A stretch of DNA of 34,601 nucleotides from positions 1 through 34,601 of the forward strand of contig CAMBLN010000010.1 in the NCBI GenBank assembly GCA_945868215.1. Reading direction: 5' to 3'. Of the stretch, positions 16,538 to 25,100 are shown piece by piece (positions within the stretch are counted from its first letter, which is position 1; each line of letters opens with the position of its first letter). The notes below the pieces were generated by a model. It saw nothing but the letters and a program-made list of their open reading frames with translations. It was not told the origin of the DNA and did not search any database. This DNA comes from Opitutus sp. GAS368. Lineage in GTDB: Bacteria > Verrucomicrobiota > Verrucomicrobiia > Opitutales > Opitutaceae. The position numbers were made by a program, and so were the translations under genes.

Positions 16538-16670
16538 GATGGGAAAGGAAGGTGGGGAGGCGGGGGAAGTTCTCAAGGATTCAAGCAAGACGGACACGGG
16601 GAGGGCGGGGCGGTTCGGGGGAAGGAAGGGAGTGCCGTGGTGCGTGGGAGGGAAGGAAAGCGAACGGGAA

Positions 16671-16695
16671 ATTTGTCACTTATTAAGTGACAAAT
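16671..16695. repeat. Perfect 25-nt palindrome, family copy 2
   Basis: The arm is A-TTTGTCACTTA, the centre is T, and the second arm is its exact reverse complement. It lies 7 bp past the stop codon of the minus-strand TPR gene (stop at 16703-16705). Confidence 0.9.
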
Positions 16696-16702
16696 ATGTA
16701 TT

Positions 16703-17206
16703 TTATGTTGGGGGAGAAGGGGATGTGGGCTCGTTTTTCGGGGGATAAAGGTCGGCGAGGTCGGGGTCGGAGGGGGCTTCGGTTTTCCAGGAGGGGTTAC
16801 GGGCGATGGCGCGTTTGAGGCGGCGTCGGGCTTTGTCGAGGTGGCCCATCAGGCAATGATAACAGGCGAGGTTGTAGTCCACGAGGGGGCTGGGGCGGTG
16901 GATGGCTTCTTCGCCGATCATGAGGATGTCTAGGGCGTCGCCGATGTGGTTTTGCTCGCGCAGGGCGTAGGCCCAGGCGGTCCAGGGGCGTTCGAGGGAG
17001 GGTTCCGCAGCGGTGAGTTTGGAGGCGGTGGTGATGACGCTTTGCCAGTCGGAGGCGGACATCGCGACTTCCAAGGTCACGCCGAGAACCTCGGGGGTTT
17101 CGCGGTCGGCGGTCGGGATGAGCGCGAGTTCGGCGCGGGCTTCGGCGAGGAGATTCAACTCGAGGTAACCGAGGGCGTAGTCGAGGTGCTTGCGGGTGGA
17201 GATCAC
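16703..17206 (-). CDS. Small TPR-repeat protein
   Basis: This 167-residue protein consists almost wholly of paired helices of tetratricopeptide type. The repeats are visible as ALGYLELNLLAEARAELALI, then VTLEVAMSASDWQSVITTAS, AWAYALREQNHIGDALDIL, and YNLACYHCLMGHLDKARRRLKRAI. It has no signal peptide or membrane helix. The tail is Pro/Ser rich (YPPKNEPTSPSPPT). The start is GTG 17204-17206 (MISTRKHLDYALGYLE). TPR proteins mediate protein contacts and the partner is unknown. It is bracketed by two copies of the palindrome repeat (16671 and 17239). Confidence 0.75.
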   Translation of the reverse strand: MISTRKHLDYALGYLELNLLAEARAELALIPTADRETPEVLGVTLEVAMSASDWQSVITTASKLTAAEPSLERPWTAWAYALREQNHIGDALDILMIGEEAIHRPSPLVDYNLACYHCLMGHLDKARRRLKRAIARNPSWKTEAPSDPDLADLYPPKNEPTSPSPPT

Positions 17207-17238
17207 GGGGGCGGACTACGGGGAGGGTGCCGGTCAAG

Positions 17239-17261
17239 TTTGTCACTTAATAAGTGACAAA
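17239..17261. repeat. Perfect 23-nt palindrome, family copy 3
   Basis: The arm is TTTGTCACTTA with centre A; the second arm is the exact reverse complement. The centre base is opposite to copies 1, 2 and 4. It lies 22 bp after the stop codon of the minus-strand glycosidase-like gene. Confidence 0.9.
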
Positions 17262-17283
17262 TTGGGTTTGGACGCTGGGGCGG

Positions 17284-18594
17284 TCAGGATTTGACGGGGA
17301 GGAAAAGGGGGCGTGGGCCGATGGGGAGGGTCCATTGTCCGGGGCCGGCGGGTTGGGGTCGGACCGGGGCCGGAGGGGAGGCGTCGAGAGTCATGGGAAG
17401 GGCGTCGCCGGCGGGGGTGACGCGGAGGGTGCGGGCCGTGGTGGTGGCGCTGTCGGCTTCGGCGGTCCAGAGCATGAGCCAGGCGGTGCCGTCGGGTTTG
17501 CGCCAGCGGGCGGAGTGGAAGATGCCGTCGCGGTCGAGGCGTTCGAGGCGGGCGTCGCCGAGGAGGGTTTGGAGTTGGCGGAGGGCGTGCCAGGATGGCT
17601 TGGGTTTGCCGTGGCGCATGATGCCGGCGGCGGCGTGCATCTGCGGTTCGTCTTTGTCGTCGAAGAAATAGATGTGGGCGCGTTCGACACCTTCGTTGAG
17701 GAAGAGCGGGATGGAGCGGATCAAGTAGGCGGCCTGGGCGGAGTCGGTGACGTTGCCCTCCCATTTGGCGAAGTCGCCTTTGCGGGCTGCGAGGCTGGTG
17801 GGGGAGTCCCAGCCGAATTCGGTGACCCAAACCGGTTTGCCCGGGGCATGGGCGTCGCGCCAGGCGATGACGGCGCGCACGTCGCGGAGGTAGGGAGTGG
17901 CGGGGTCTTCGGGGAAGGTGCGCGGCCAGGTGGGCCAGCCGGCGGTCTGCGCGTAGGTGTGGACGGTGAGGATGTCGACGCGGTCGAGGAAGGGACGGAA
18001 GAGTTCGAGGGATTTTTCGTAGGCACCGCTTTTTCCGGCGGTGACGTTGCAGGTGGCGATCTTGAGTTGGGTATCCCCTTCTCGGATACCGCGGCTCATG
18101 GCGTCGAAGACGCGGGCGTAGTCGGCGTCGGAGTAGTGTCCGGGTTCGTTGCCGATCTCGACGGCCTCGAGCCAGTCGCGTCCGGAAGGGCCGGCCATGG
18201 CGGCGAAGGCGCGGGCGTAGGCTCGGGAGTCGGCCTCGAGGTTTTTCCATTTCCCGGCGGGGAGGTTGTGGAACATGAGGCTGGCGTGGACGCGGTAGCC
18301 GGCTTTGCGCCAGTTGCCGTAGAGGTGTTCCCAACTGACGCGGTTTTTGGCGAAGGGGAGCGGGGCGGGGGTGGCGGTGTCGTCGGCGAGATCCCAGCCG
18401 ATCGGGTGGTAGTCGCGGACGACGGTGGTGACGCCGGCGTAGCGCTCGGGCTTGAACTGCACGGTGTGCACGCAGAGGCCGAGGAAGTCGTTGAGGGTGA
18501 CGGGCGGCGGGGTTGGGGGTTTCGCGGCGAAAGCGAGCGGTGGGAAGATGACCGCAAGGCAGGCAAGACGGCGGATAAGACAGGGCACGGGCAT
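17284..18594 (-). CDS. Secreted glycoside-hydrolase-like protein (clan A-type TIM barrel)
   Basis: This 436-residue protein has a signal peptide (MPVPCLIRRLACLAVIFPPLAFAAK, cleavage near residue 24). The body looks like a (beta/alpha)8 barrel of glycoside hydrolase clan A. Glu150 in VEIGNEPGHYSD fits the acid/base, and Glu259 in VWVTEFGWDSPTS fits the nucleophile. The strand motifs RVHASLMFHN, DILTVHTYAQ and RAHIYFFDDKD fit successive barrel strands. A C-terminal beta domain (about 335-436) ends with LPIGPRPLFLPVKS. The family may be near GH39/GH5, but I cannot fix the number or the substrate. No polysaccharide-utilisation genes are next to it. It lies 90 bp downstream of the TRASH gene with a palindrome in between. 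Confidence 0.75.
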   Translation of the reverse strand: MPVPCLIRRLACLAVIFPPLAFAAKPPTPPPVTLNDFLGLCVHTVQFKPERYAGVTTVVRDYHPIGWDLADDTATPAPLPFAKNRVSWEHLYGNWRKAGYRVHASLMFHNLPAGKWKNLEADSRAYARAFAAMAGPSGRDWLEAVEIGNEPGHYSDADYARVFDAMSRGIREGDTQLKIATCNVTAGKSGAYEKSLELFRPFLDRVDILTVHTYAQTAGWPTWPRTFPEDPATPYLRDVRAVIAWRDAHAPGKPVWVTEFGWDSPTSLAARKGDFAKWEGNVTDSAQAAYLIRSIPLFLNEGVERAHIYFFDDKDEPQMHAAAGIMRHGKPKPSWHALRQLQTLLGDARLERLDRDGIFHSARWRKPDGTAWLMLWTAEADSATTTARTLRVTPAGDALPMTLDASPPAPVRPQPAGPGQWTLPIGPRPLFLPVKS

Positions 18595-18683
18595 GGCGTG
18601 AAGTTTCGACGGAGGCCGGTGCAGGGCAATGCCGGGGTGTGGGCTGCGATGGAGAGCCGACCGGCTGGCAGGAGCATCAGGAT

Positions 18684-18712
18684 AAGTTTGTCACTTATTA
18701 AGTGACAAACTT
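18684..18712. repeat. Perfect 29-nt palindrome, family copy 4
   Basis: This is the longest copy. The common arm TTTGTCACTTA is extended outward by AAG and matched by CTT on the other side; the centre is T. It lies 17 bp after the stop codon of the minus-strand TRASH gene. Confidence 0.9.
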
Positions 18713-18729
18713 GTATTTGTAATTGGTGT

Positions 18730-19020
18730 TTATGGGTTTGTGTTGGTGTGTTTTGGGGGTTCGGGCAAGGCTGGGGGACTGAGTTTTTTGAGGTATTTGG
18801 CGGGGTTTTTGCGGAATTTTTTGTCGCAGGGGGCGCAGCAGAATTTGATCTCCTGGCCCTCGTAGATGATGACTTTTTCGTCGCCCATGGAGCCGAGGTC
18901 GTTGTCGGTGACGATGCAGGTTTTGAGGGGGTAGGGTTTGGGCGGAGCTTCGGAGGCCGATGCGGTCACGGAGGCGGAGAGGGACAGGATGAACAGGATG
19001 AGGCGGTGGAGGGAGCGCAT
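18730..19020 (-). CDS. Exported TRASH-like metal-binding protein
   Basis: This 96-residue protein has a signal peptide (MRSLHRLILFILSLSASVTASAS). The mature part holds the sequence YPLKTCIVTDNDLGSMGDEK followed by EGQEIKFCCAPCDKKFRKNPAKYLKKL. That is the Cys-x(n)-Cys-Cys-x-x-Cys pattern of TRASH/YHS-like domains, which bind copper or other soft metals in trafficking and resistance proteins. The C-terminal tail is Pro/Thr/Asn rich. It starts 17 bp after the stop of the multicopper oxidase gene on the same strand, so the two probably form an operon. A periplasmic metal-chaperone or sensor role for copper is inferred from this context. Confidence 0.82.
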   Translation of the reverse strand: MRSLHRLILFILSLSASVTASASEAPPKPYPLKTCIVTDNDLGSMGDEKVIIYEGQEIKFCCAPCDKKFRKNPAKYLKKLSPPALPEPPKHTNTNP

Positions 19021-19037
19021 GGTTTTGAAGGGAGGAT

Positions 19038-21176
19038 TTAAAAGCGGAAGGCGAGGCCGGCGCCGGGGCCGTAGTCGTCGTCGTAGGTGGCGATGAGGGA
19101 GAATTGTTTGGTGAGTAGGTAAGTGGTGGATACACTCCAGCCGAAGTCTTGCGCGGTGTCGTAACCGGCGCGGAGGTTCAGGCCGAGGCGGGCGGTGATC
19201 GGGAGTTCTTTGGCGAGGCCGAAGCGGGCGTGGCCGTCGCTTTGGAGGGTGAGCGTGGAGTCGATGTTGTAGGGGAGCAGGTAGGTTGCGCCGGCGATGA
19301 CGGCGTCCGCGCCGCCGGGGAGGTTGGTGAGACGGTAGCCGGCGAAGGCGGTCCAGCGCGGGTTGAAGTAGCGGGAATAGGTGGCGTCGATTTCGTAGCC
19401 GCGGCGGGGGACGCGTTCCCAGCCGAGTTCCCAGGAGAGGTTGAGGTTGTTGCGTCCGCGTTGGAGGGTCGCGACGCCGTCGCTGAGGTGGGATTGGACG
19501 GTGCCATCGATCCAGGCGTAGGTGTGGGCGTGTTCGCCGAGGTTGGGTCGGTGGGCGGGGCCCTGGTCATCGTAGCTGAAGACGCGGGCCATGCCGTTCA
19601 TCATGTGGTAGAGGAGGTGGCAGTGGAAGAGCCAGTCGCGGTTTTCGTTGGCGTAGAATTCGATCACGCGGCGGCTCATGGGCGGGACATCGACCGTGTG
19701 CTTGAGCGGTGAATACGCGGGGTCGGCGGCGTTGGGCATGAGCAGACGGAAGAAGTGTCCGTGGAGATGCATGGGGTGGTGCATCATGGTGTTGTTGACC
19801 AAGGTGAGGCGGAGGATCTCGCCGCGGCGGACGCGGATGACGTTGTCGGGGGACATGGCTTCGTCGTCGAGGGACCACGTGTAGCGGAGCATGTCGCCGG
19901 TGAGTTTGAGTGTGAGGTCGCGGACGGGGGCGTCGGCGGGGAGCGTGGTGGGGGTGACGGATTGGAGACGCGTGTAGGGCGGGAGCGGGCGGGGGGATTC
20001 GGCGGCGAGGGCGTCGGTGTCGGAGGCGGTGCCGTCGGCGTCGTGTTCGTCGAGGATGGCTTCGAGGGCGGCGTCCATGCTGTAGAGGTCGAGGGGGCCC
20101 GGAGACGGAGCGGTGGATGCGGAGGCGGATTCGTCGCCGATCCAGACGGAGGCGTGGCCGGAGTTGTCCTGGGCGGTGGCGCGGAGTTCGGCGGAGCCGG
20201 AGGCGGGGAGCGTGAGGAGGACGTCGTAGGTTTCGGCCATGCCGATGAGGAGGCGGTTTTGGCGGATGGGGCGGATGTCGGGTCCGTCGGCGGCGGCGAC
20301 GGTGAGCGGGCCGGCGGAGGAGCTGAGGTAGAAGTAAGTGGAGGCCGCGGCGTTGATGATGCGGAGGCGGAGGGTTTCTCCGGGGGAGCCGGTGAGGCGG
20401 GAGGTGCGGTGGCCGTTGATCAAGAAGGCGTCGTAGGCGATGTCGGAGACGTCCATCGCGGGGAGGCGGGATTTTTCGCGTTGGAAGAAGTCGCGCAGGT
20501 GTCCGGCGCGACGTGCGCCGAGGAGGGATTGGGAGGTGCCCTTGCGGAGGGCATACCAGTCGGAGCCGCGCAGGAGGGTGCGCATGACCTCGTGCGGATT
20601 TTCGTTGGTCCAGTCGGAGAGGACGAGGACCTCGTCGCGGCGGGCGGGCGGGGTGTCGGTGGCGGCGGGTTCGACGACGATGGCGCCGTAGATGCCGCGT
20701 TGTTCCTGGAGGCCGGTGTGGCTGTGATACCAGTAGGTGCCGGGGTGTTTGAGGAGGAACTCGAAAGTGCGCGATTGGCCGGGTTTGATGGGCGGGGTTG
20801 TCAGGTAGGGGACACCGTCTTCGAGGTTGGGGACGAGGAGGCCGTGCCAGTGGGTGGAGGTTTCTTCGCGGGCAAGTGTATTGGTTACGCGGATACGGGC
20901 GACGTCGCCGACGCGGAAGCGGAGGACGGGGCCGGGGACGGTGCCGTTGAGGGTGAGGGCGCGGACGGGTTTGCCGGCCGGCGAGAGAGTCGTCTCTGCG
21001 ACGGTGAGGCTGTAGTCGATGACGGGGGCGTCGGGGAAGAGGGTGGTGGCTTTGGGTTCTAGTTCGCGGAGGACGAGAGGCATGGCTTTGCCCATGCCGC
21101 CGCAGTCGGGGCAGGCGTGTGCGGGGGTGGCGGCGAAGGCGGCGAGCGAAAAGGTCAGGAGGGCGATAAGGCGCAC
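19038..21176 (-). CDS. Multicopper oxidase fused to a C-terminal CopB-like beta-barrel
   Basis: This 712-residue exported protein has a signal peptide of about 22 residues followed by ACPDCGGMG. Three cupredoxin domains carry all copper motifs: HWHG (109-112), HSH (151-153), HPMHLHGH (467-474) and HCHLLYHM (518-525, with the type-1 Cys and axial Met). This is the CopA/PcoA layout. From about residue 550 a different domain begins, with HTYAWIDGTVQSHLSDGVAT and amphipathic strands (LNLSWELGWERV, YEIDATYSRYF, TAFAGYRLTNL). It ends in a terminal Phe (GAGLAFRF), as in outer-membrane barrels and CopB. Normally CopA and CopB are separate genes. The start is taken as GTG 21174-21176, directly before RLIALLTF; the frame remains open far upstream, but there it overlaps the divergent TIM-barrel gene. 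Confidence 0.87.
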   Translation of the reverse strand: MRLIALLTFSLAAFAATPAHACPDCGGMGKAMPLVLRELEPKATTLFPDAPVIDYSLTVAETTLSPAGKPVRALTLNGTVPGPVLRFRVGDVARIRVTNTLAREETSTHWHGLLVPNLEDGVPYLTTPPIKPGQSRTFEFLLKHPGTYWYHSHTGLQEQRGIYGAIVVEPAATDTPPARRDEVLVLSDWTNENPHEVMRTLLRGSDWYALRKGTSQSLLGARRAGHLRDFFQREKSRLPAMDVSDIAYDAFLINGHRTSRLTGSPGETLRLRIINAAASTYFYLSSSAGPLTVAAADGPDIRPIRQNRLLIGMAETYDVLLTLPASGSAELRATAQDNSGHASVWIGDESASASTAPSPGPLDLYSMDAALEAILDEHDADGTASDTDALAAESPRPLPPYTRLQSVTPTTLPADAPVRDLTLKLTGDMLRYTWSLDDEAMSPDNVIRVRRGEILRLTLVNNTMMHHPMHLHGHFFRLLMPNAADPAYSPLKHTVDVPPMSRRVIEFYANENRDWLFHCHLLYHMMNGMARVFSYDDQGPAHRPNLGEHAHTYAWIDGTVQSHLSDGVATLQRGRNNLNLSWELGWERVPRRGYEIDATYSRYFNPRWTAFAGYRLTNLPGGADAVIAGATYLLPYNIDSTLTLQSDGHARFGLAKELPITARLGLNLRAGYDTAQDFGWSVSTTYLLTKQFSLIATYDDDYGPGAGLAFRF

Positions 21177-21197
21177 GTAGATGTATACGCTGGCGGG

Positions 21198-21210
21198 AAG
21201 GGAATCCCTT
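21198..21210. promoter_or_regulatory. 13-nt dyad in the divergent promoter region
   Basis: AAGGGA-A-TCCCTT is a perfect dyad lying in the 81-bp gap between the multicopper oxidase start (21176) and the TIM-barrel gene start (21258). Its position 22 bp upstream of the oxidase start suggests an operator, perhaps for a metal-responsive regulator. That is an inference; no regulator gene is adjacent. Confidence 0.35.
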
Positions 21211-21257
21211 GGGGTTTTCCTTGGCAGGGTAGGGGCACGCGGGTCTATGTTGCGGGC

Positions 21258-22019
21258 ATGATTTATCCCGGGCTGGTTTCGATTACCTTTCGGAAATTCA
21301 CGCCAGCCGAGGTGGCGGGGTGGGTGAAGAAGGCGGGGTTGAAGGGGATCGAGTGGGGCGGGGACGTGCATGTGCCGCATGGCGATCTGGGGCGGGCGCG
21401 GGAAGTGCGGGAGTTGACGATGGAGCACGGGTTGGCGACGGCGGCTTACGGGAGTTATTACCGGGCGGGGCAGAGCGAAGGGGCGGGGCTGGCGTTTGAG
21501 CGGGTGTTGGAGACGGCGGTGGAGCTCGGGGCGCCTACGATCCGGGTGTGGCCGGGGACGGCGGGGTCGGATTCGGTGGACGAGGAAGGGCGTTGGAAAA
21601 TCATCCATGATTTGAGGCGGGTGGCGGAGCTGGCGGCGAAGGCGGGCGTGGGGGTGTGCACGGAGTTTCATGCGGGCACGCTGACGGACACGAACGAGTC
21701 GGCGGGGCGTCTGCTCGTGGAAGTGGATCATGCGAACGTGTCGACCTGCTGGCAGCCGCACAACGGGGAGGAGACGGCGGAGTGCGTGGAAGGATTGCGC
21801 GAAGTGCTACCGCGGACGGGCAACATCCATGTGTTTCATTGGTGGCCGACGGGGGCGGAGCGGCACGCGCTGGCGGACGGGGCGGAGCGGTGGGCGCGTT
21901 TCCTGGAAGTGATCAAGCAGGCGCCGGGGGACCGGTATGCGCTGTTGGAATTTGTGAAGGGGGACGAGCCGGAGGCTTTTTTGAAGGATGCGGCGACGTT
22001 GCGCGAATGGTTGGCGTGA
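21258..22019 (+). CDS. Sugar phosphate isomerase/epimerase-like TIM barrel protein
   Basis: This 253-residue soluble protein has the xylose-isomerase-like/AP-endonuclease-2 barrel. Landmarks are GLKGIEWGGDVHVPHGD near the N-terminus, ATAAYGSYYRAG, GAPTIRVWPGTAGS, GVGVCTEFHAGTLTD, and later VSTCWQPHN and NIHVFHWWP. Glu and His residues in the EW, TEFH, QPHN and HVFHWW segments are placed like the metal ligands of this superfamily. The substrate is unknown; such enzymes isomerise or epimerise sugars and inositols. ATG 21258 (MIYPGLVSITFRKFTPAEV) is the natural start. It is divergent from the copper operon, and an 82-bp gap separates it from the kinase gene, so it may be a single gene. Confidence 0.85.
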   Translation: MIYPGLVSITFRKFTPAEVAGWVKKAGLKGIEWGGDVHVPHGDLGRAREVRELTMEHGLATAAYGSYYRAGQSEGAGLAFERVLETAVELGAPTIRVWPGTAGSDSVDEEGRWKIIHDLRRVAELAAKAGVGVCTEFHAGTLTDTNESAGRLLVEVDHANVSTCWQPHNGEETAECVEGLREVLPRTGNIHVFHWWPTGAERHALADGAERWARFLEVIKQAPGDRYALLEFVKGDEPEAFLKDAATLREWLA

Positions 22020-22101
22020 ACGGATGCGCGGGGCAAAACGGGGATTGCGCCTCGACAAGGCGCGGGGGCGGGGATTGTGTCGCTGCTTTGTGTAAAAAAG
22101 C

Positions 22102-25100
22102 ATGAAACGCCCTTCAATTCTGCGTCTGACGAAGGTGGTCCTGGTGTCGTTTGCGACGCTGGCCGCGACCCTTTACGGGCAGGAGGCGGGAGCGGTGGCG
22201 GAGCCGGTGCATGCGGACACGCTGGTGCGCTGGGTGGGCTGGGTGTTTGTGGTGATGGCGCTCGGCGGGCTGCTGGTGTTTTGGATCAACCGGCGGTTGC
22301 AAGGGCAGATCACGGTGCAGACGCGGGCGTTGCGGGCGTCGGAGACGCGGATGCGGAATTTGTTTGAGAACACGCCGGTGGCGATCGTGGAGGAGGATTA
22401 TTCGGAGGTGGCGGTGTGGTTGCAGGAGCTGCGCAAGCAAGGCGTGACGGATCTGGCGGCGCACCTGGCGGGGCGGCCGGAACTGGTGACGGCGAAATTT
22501 TCACGGGTGAAGGTGGTGGCGGCGAACCACACGGTGTTGCGGCTGGCGGCGGTGGAGCATGTGGGGGATTACGAGACGTTGATCCGCAGCGTGCCGACGC
22601 CGGCGATGCTGGACACGTTTGCGGCGCAGTTGCAGGCGATCTGGGCGGGGGATTCGGAGATGACGAGGGAGTTGCTTTACCGCGGGGTGGACAGCAGGGC
22701 GGGGCACAGTCTGATGCATTGGAGCGTGCCGGAGGAAGAAGGGCGGCCGGATTACAGCCGGGTGCAGGTGGCGTTCACGGATCTGAGCGTGTTGAGGGCG
22801 ACGGAGGAGAAGTTGCGGGACGTGGAGGACCGGTGGCGGCTGGCGGTGATCGGGATCAACGCGGGCATCTGGGAGTTTAATTTTGTGACGGGGGAGACGT
22901 TCATCTCGGACCGGTGGAGGGAGATCATCGGTTATCCGGCGTCGGACATGATGAATGCGCGCGACGAGTTCTGGCCGCGGATTCATCCGGACGACGTGGG
23001 GATGGTGAAGCAGGCGATGCGGGATTATCTGGAAGGGCACCGGTCGAGTTACCGCGTGGAGTTCCGGATGCGGTGCAAGGACGGGGACTACAAGTGGATC
23101 CTGTCGCGCGGCATGGCGCTCTTCGACCAGGCAGGGAAGCCGCAGCGGCTGGTGGGGTCGCATTCGGACATCGACGAACGCAAGCGGGCGGAGGAGTCGT
23201 TGCGGGCGTCGGAGGAACGCTACCGGGTGCTCTTCGAGAATTCGCCGGTGGCGATCATCGAATACGATTTGCGCGGGCTGCGGGTGTGGCTGGATGATTT
23301 GAAGGCGGGCGGCGTGACGGATTTCGACGCGTATGCGGACGGGCATCCGGAGCTGTTGAAAGGGACGCTGCCCGGTTCGGTGATGGTGGGCGTGAACCGG
23401 GAGACGCTTCATCTGGTGGGGGCGGGCAGCAAGGAAGAGGCGGTGGCCAACATCGGGCGGATTCTCACGCCGGACATGGAAAAAGTGCGCCGGACGCTGT
23501 GCCGGGCGCTGTGGGACGGCCGCAATGCGATCGAAGGCGAGATGCGCATGAACGCGCTGGACGGCATGCCGCGGCGGGTGTTCTACCGCTGGTGGGTGCC
23601 ATCGCTGGGAGGCAAACAAAGCTATGCGTGGACGCAGGTGGTGCTGGTGGATTTGACGGGCATCAAGCGCACCGAGGAGGCGCTGGCGGCGGAGCGCGAG
23701 CGACTCGCGGTGACGTTGCGTGCGATGGCGGAAGGCGTGATCACGACGGACATGGAAGGGCGGGTGCTTTTCCTGAACGAGGCGGCGGGGGAGTTGACGG
23801 GCTGGTCGGAGGACGCGGCGATCGGGCGGATGCTCGACGACGTGTGTGTGCTGCGCCACGAGAAGACACGGCTGCCGGTGGCGACGCCCGCGGCGACGGC
23901 GGTGTCGTCGCACCGCGTGATCGACCTGCCGGCGAACACGGTGCTGCTGGACCGGCAGGGATCGCCGCGGGTGATCGAAGGACGCTGCGCGCCGATCCAC
24001 AACATGCAGAGCCAGGCGATCGGCGCGGTGCTGGTGTTGCGCGACGTGACGGAGCGGGCGCGGCTGGAAGGGGAGATTTTGCGGGCCTCGAAGCTGGAGT
24101 CGGTGGGCATCCTGGCGGGCGGGATCGCGCATGATTTCAACAACCTGCTGACGGTGGTGATGGGCAACATCACGCTGGCGACGCTGGATTCGCAGGCGAT
24201 GGCCTCGGCGGGGCGCTGGTTGCAGGACGCGGAGCGCGGGGTGATGCGGGCGAGGGACCTGACGCAGCAGTTGCTGACCTTTGCGCGCGGGGGCGAGCCG
24301 GTGCGGTCGGCGGTGCGGTTGCCGGAAGTGGTGAAGGAGGCGGCGAACTTCGCGTTGCACGGCTCGAAGGTGCGGTGCGAGTTTGCGATCGAAGAAGGCC
24401 TCTGGACGGCGGAAGTGGACAAAGGGCAGATCGGGCAGGTGGTGCAGAACCTGGTGATCAACGCGGTGCAGGCGATGCCGGAGGGCGGGGTGATGCACAT
24501 CGCGATGCGCAACCAGCATCTGGCGGACGCGGCGGTGCCGCAGCTGGAGGAAGGGAATTATTTGTGTATCACGCTCAGCGATACGGGAGAGGGCATCCGG
24601 CCGGAGCACCTGGCGCGGATATTCGACCCGTATTTCACGACGAAGCATTCGGGCAGCGGGTTGGGGCTGGCGACGGTGTATTCAATCGTCCGCAAGCACC
24701 AAGGGCACATCGAAGTGGAGTCGGAGGTGGGACGCGGGACGCGGTTCCGTTTCTGGCTGCCGGCGGTGCCGGACGCGCGGCCGGCGGCGGCGGAAGTGGC
24801 GCATGCGCCGGACAATCTGACCGGCCGGGTGTTGTTCATGGACGACGAAGAGCTGATCCGGGCGATGGCGGACGCGCTGTTGCGGAGGCTGGGCTTCGAG
24901 GTGACCTGCGTGGCGGACGGGCAGGAAGTGTTGCGCGTGTATGCCGAGGCGCTGCGCACGGGGCTGCGTTTCGACCTGGTGATCATGGACCTGACGGTGC
25001 CGGGGGGGCTGGGCGGGCAGGAGGCGATGATCGAGCTCCACAAGCTGGACCCGCAGGTGAAAGGAATCGTGTCGAGCGGCTACTCAAGCGATCCGGTGAT

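Noticed and set aside
22501-24648. Minus-strand open frame of 715 codons opposite the histidine kinase
   Set aside because: It is Arg/His/Pro-rich, the mirror of the kinase codons, with no recognisable motif.
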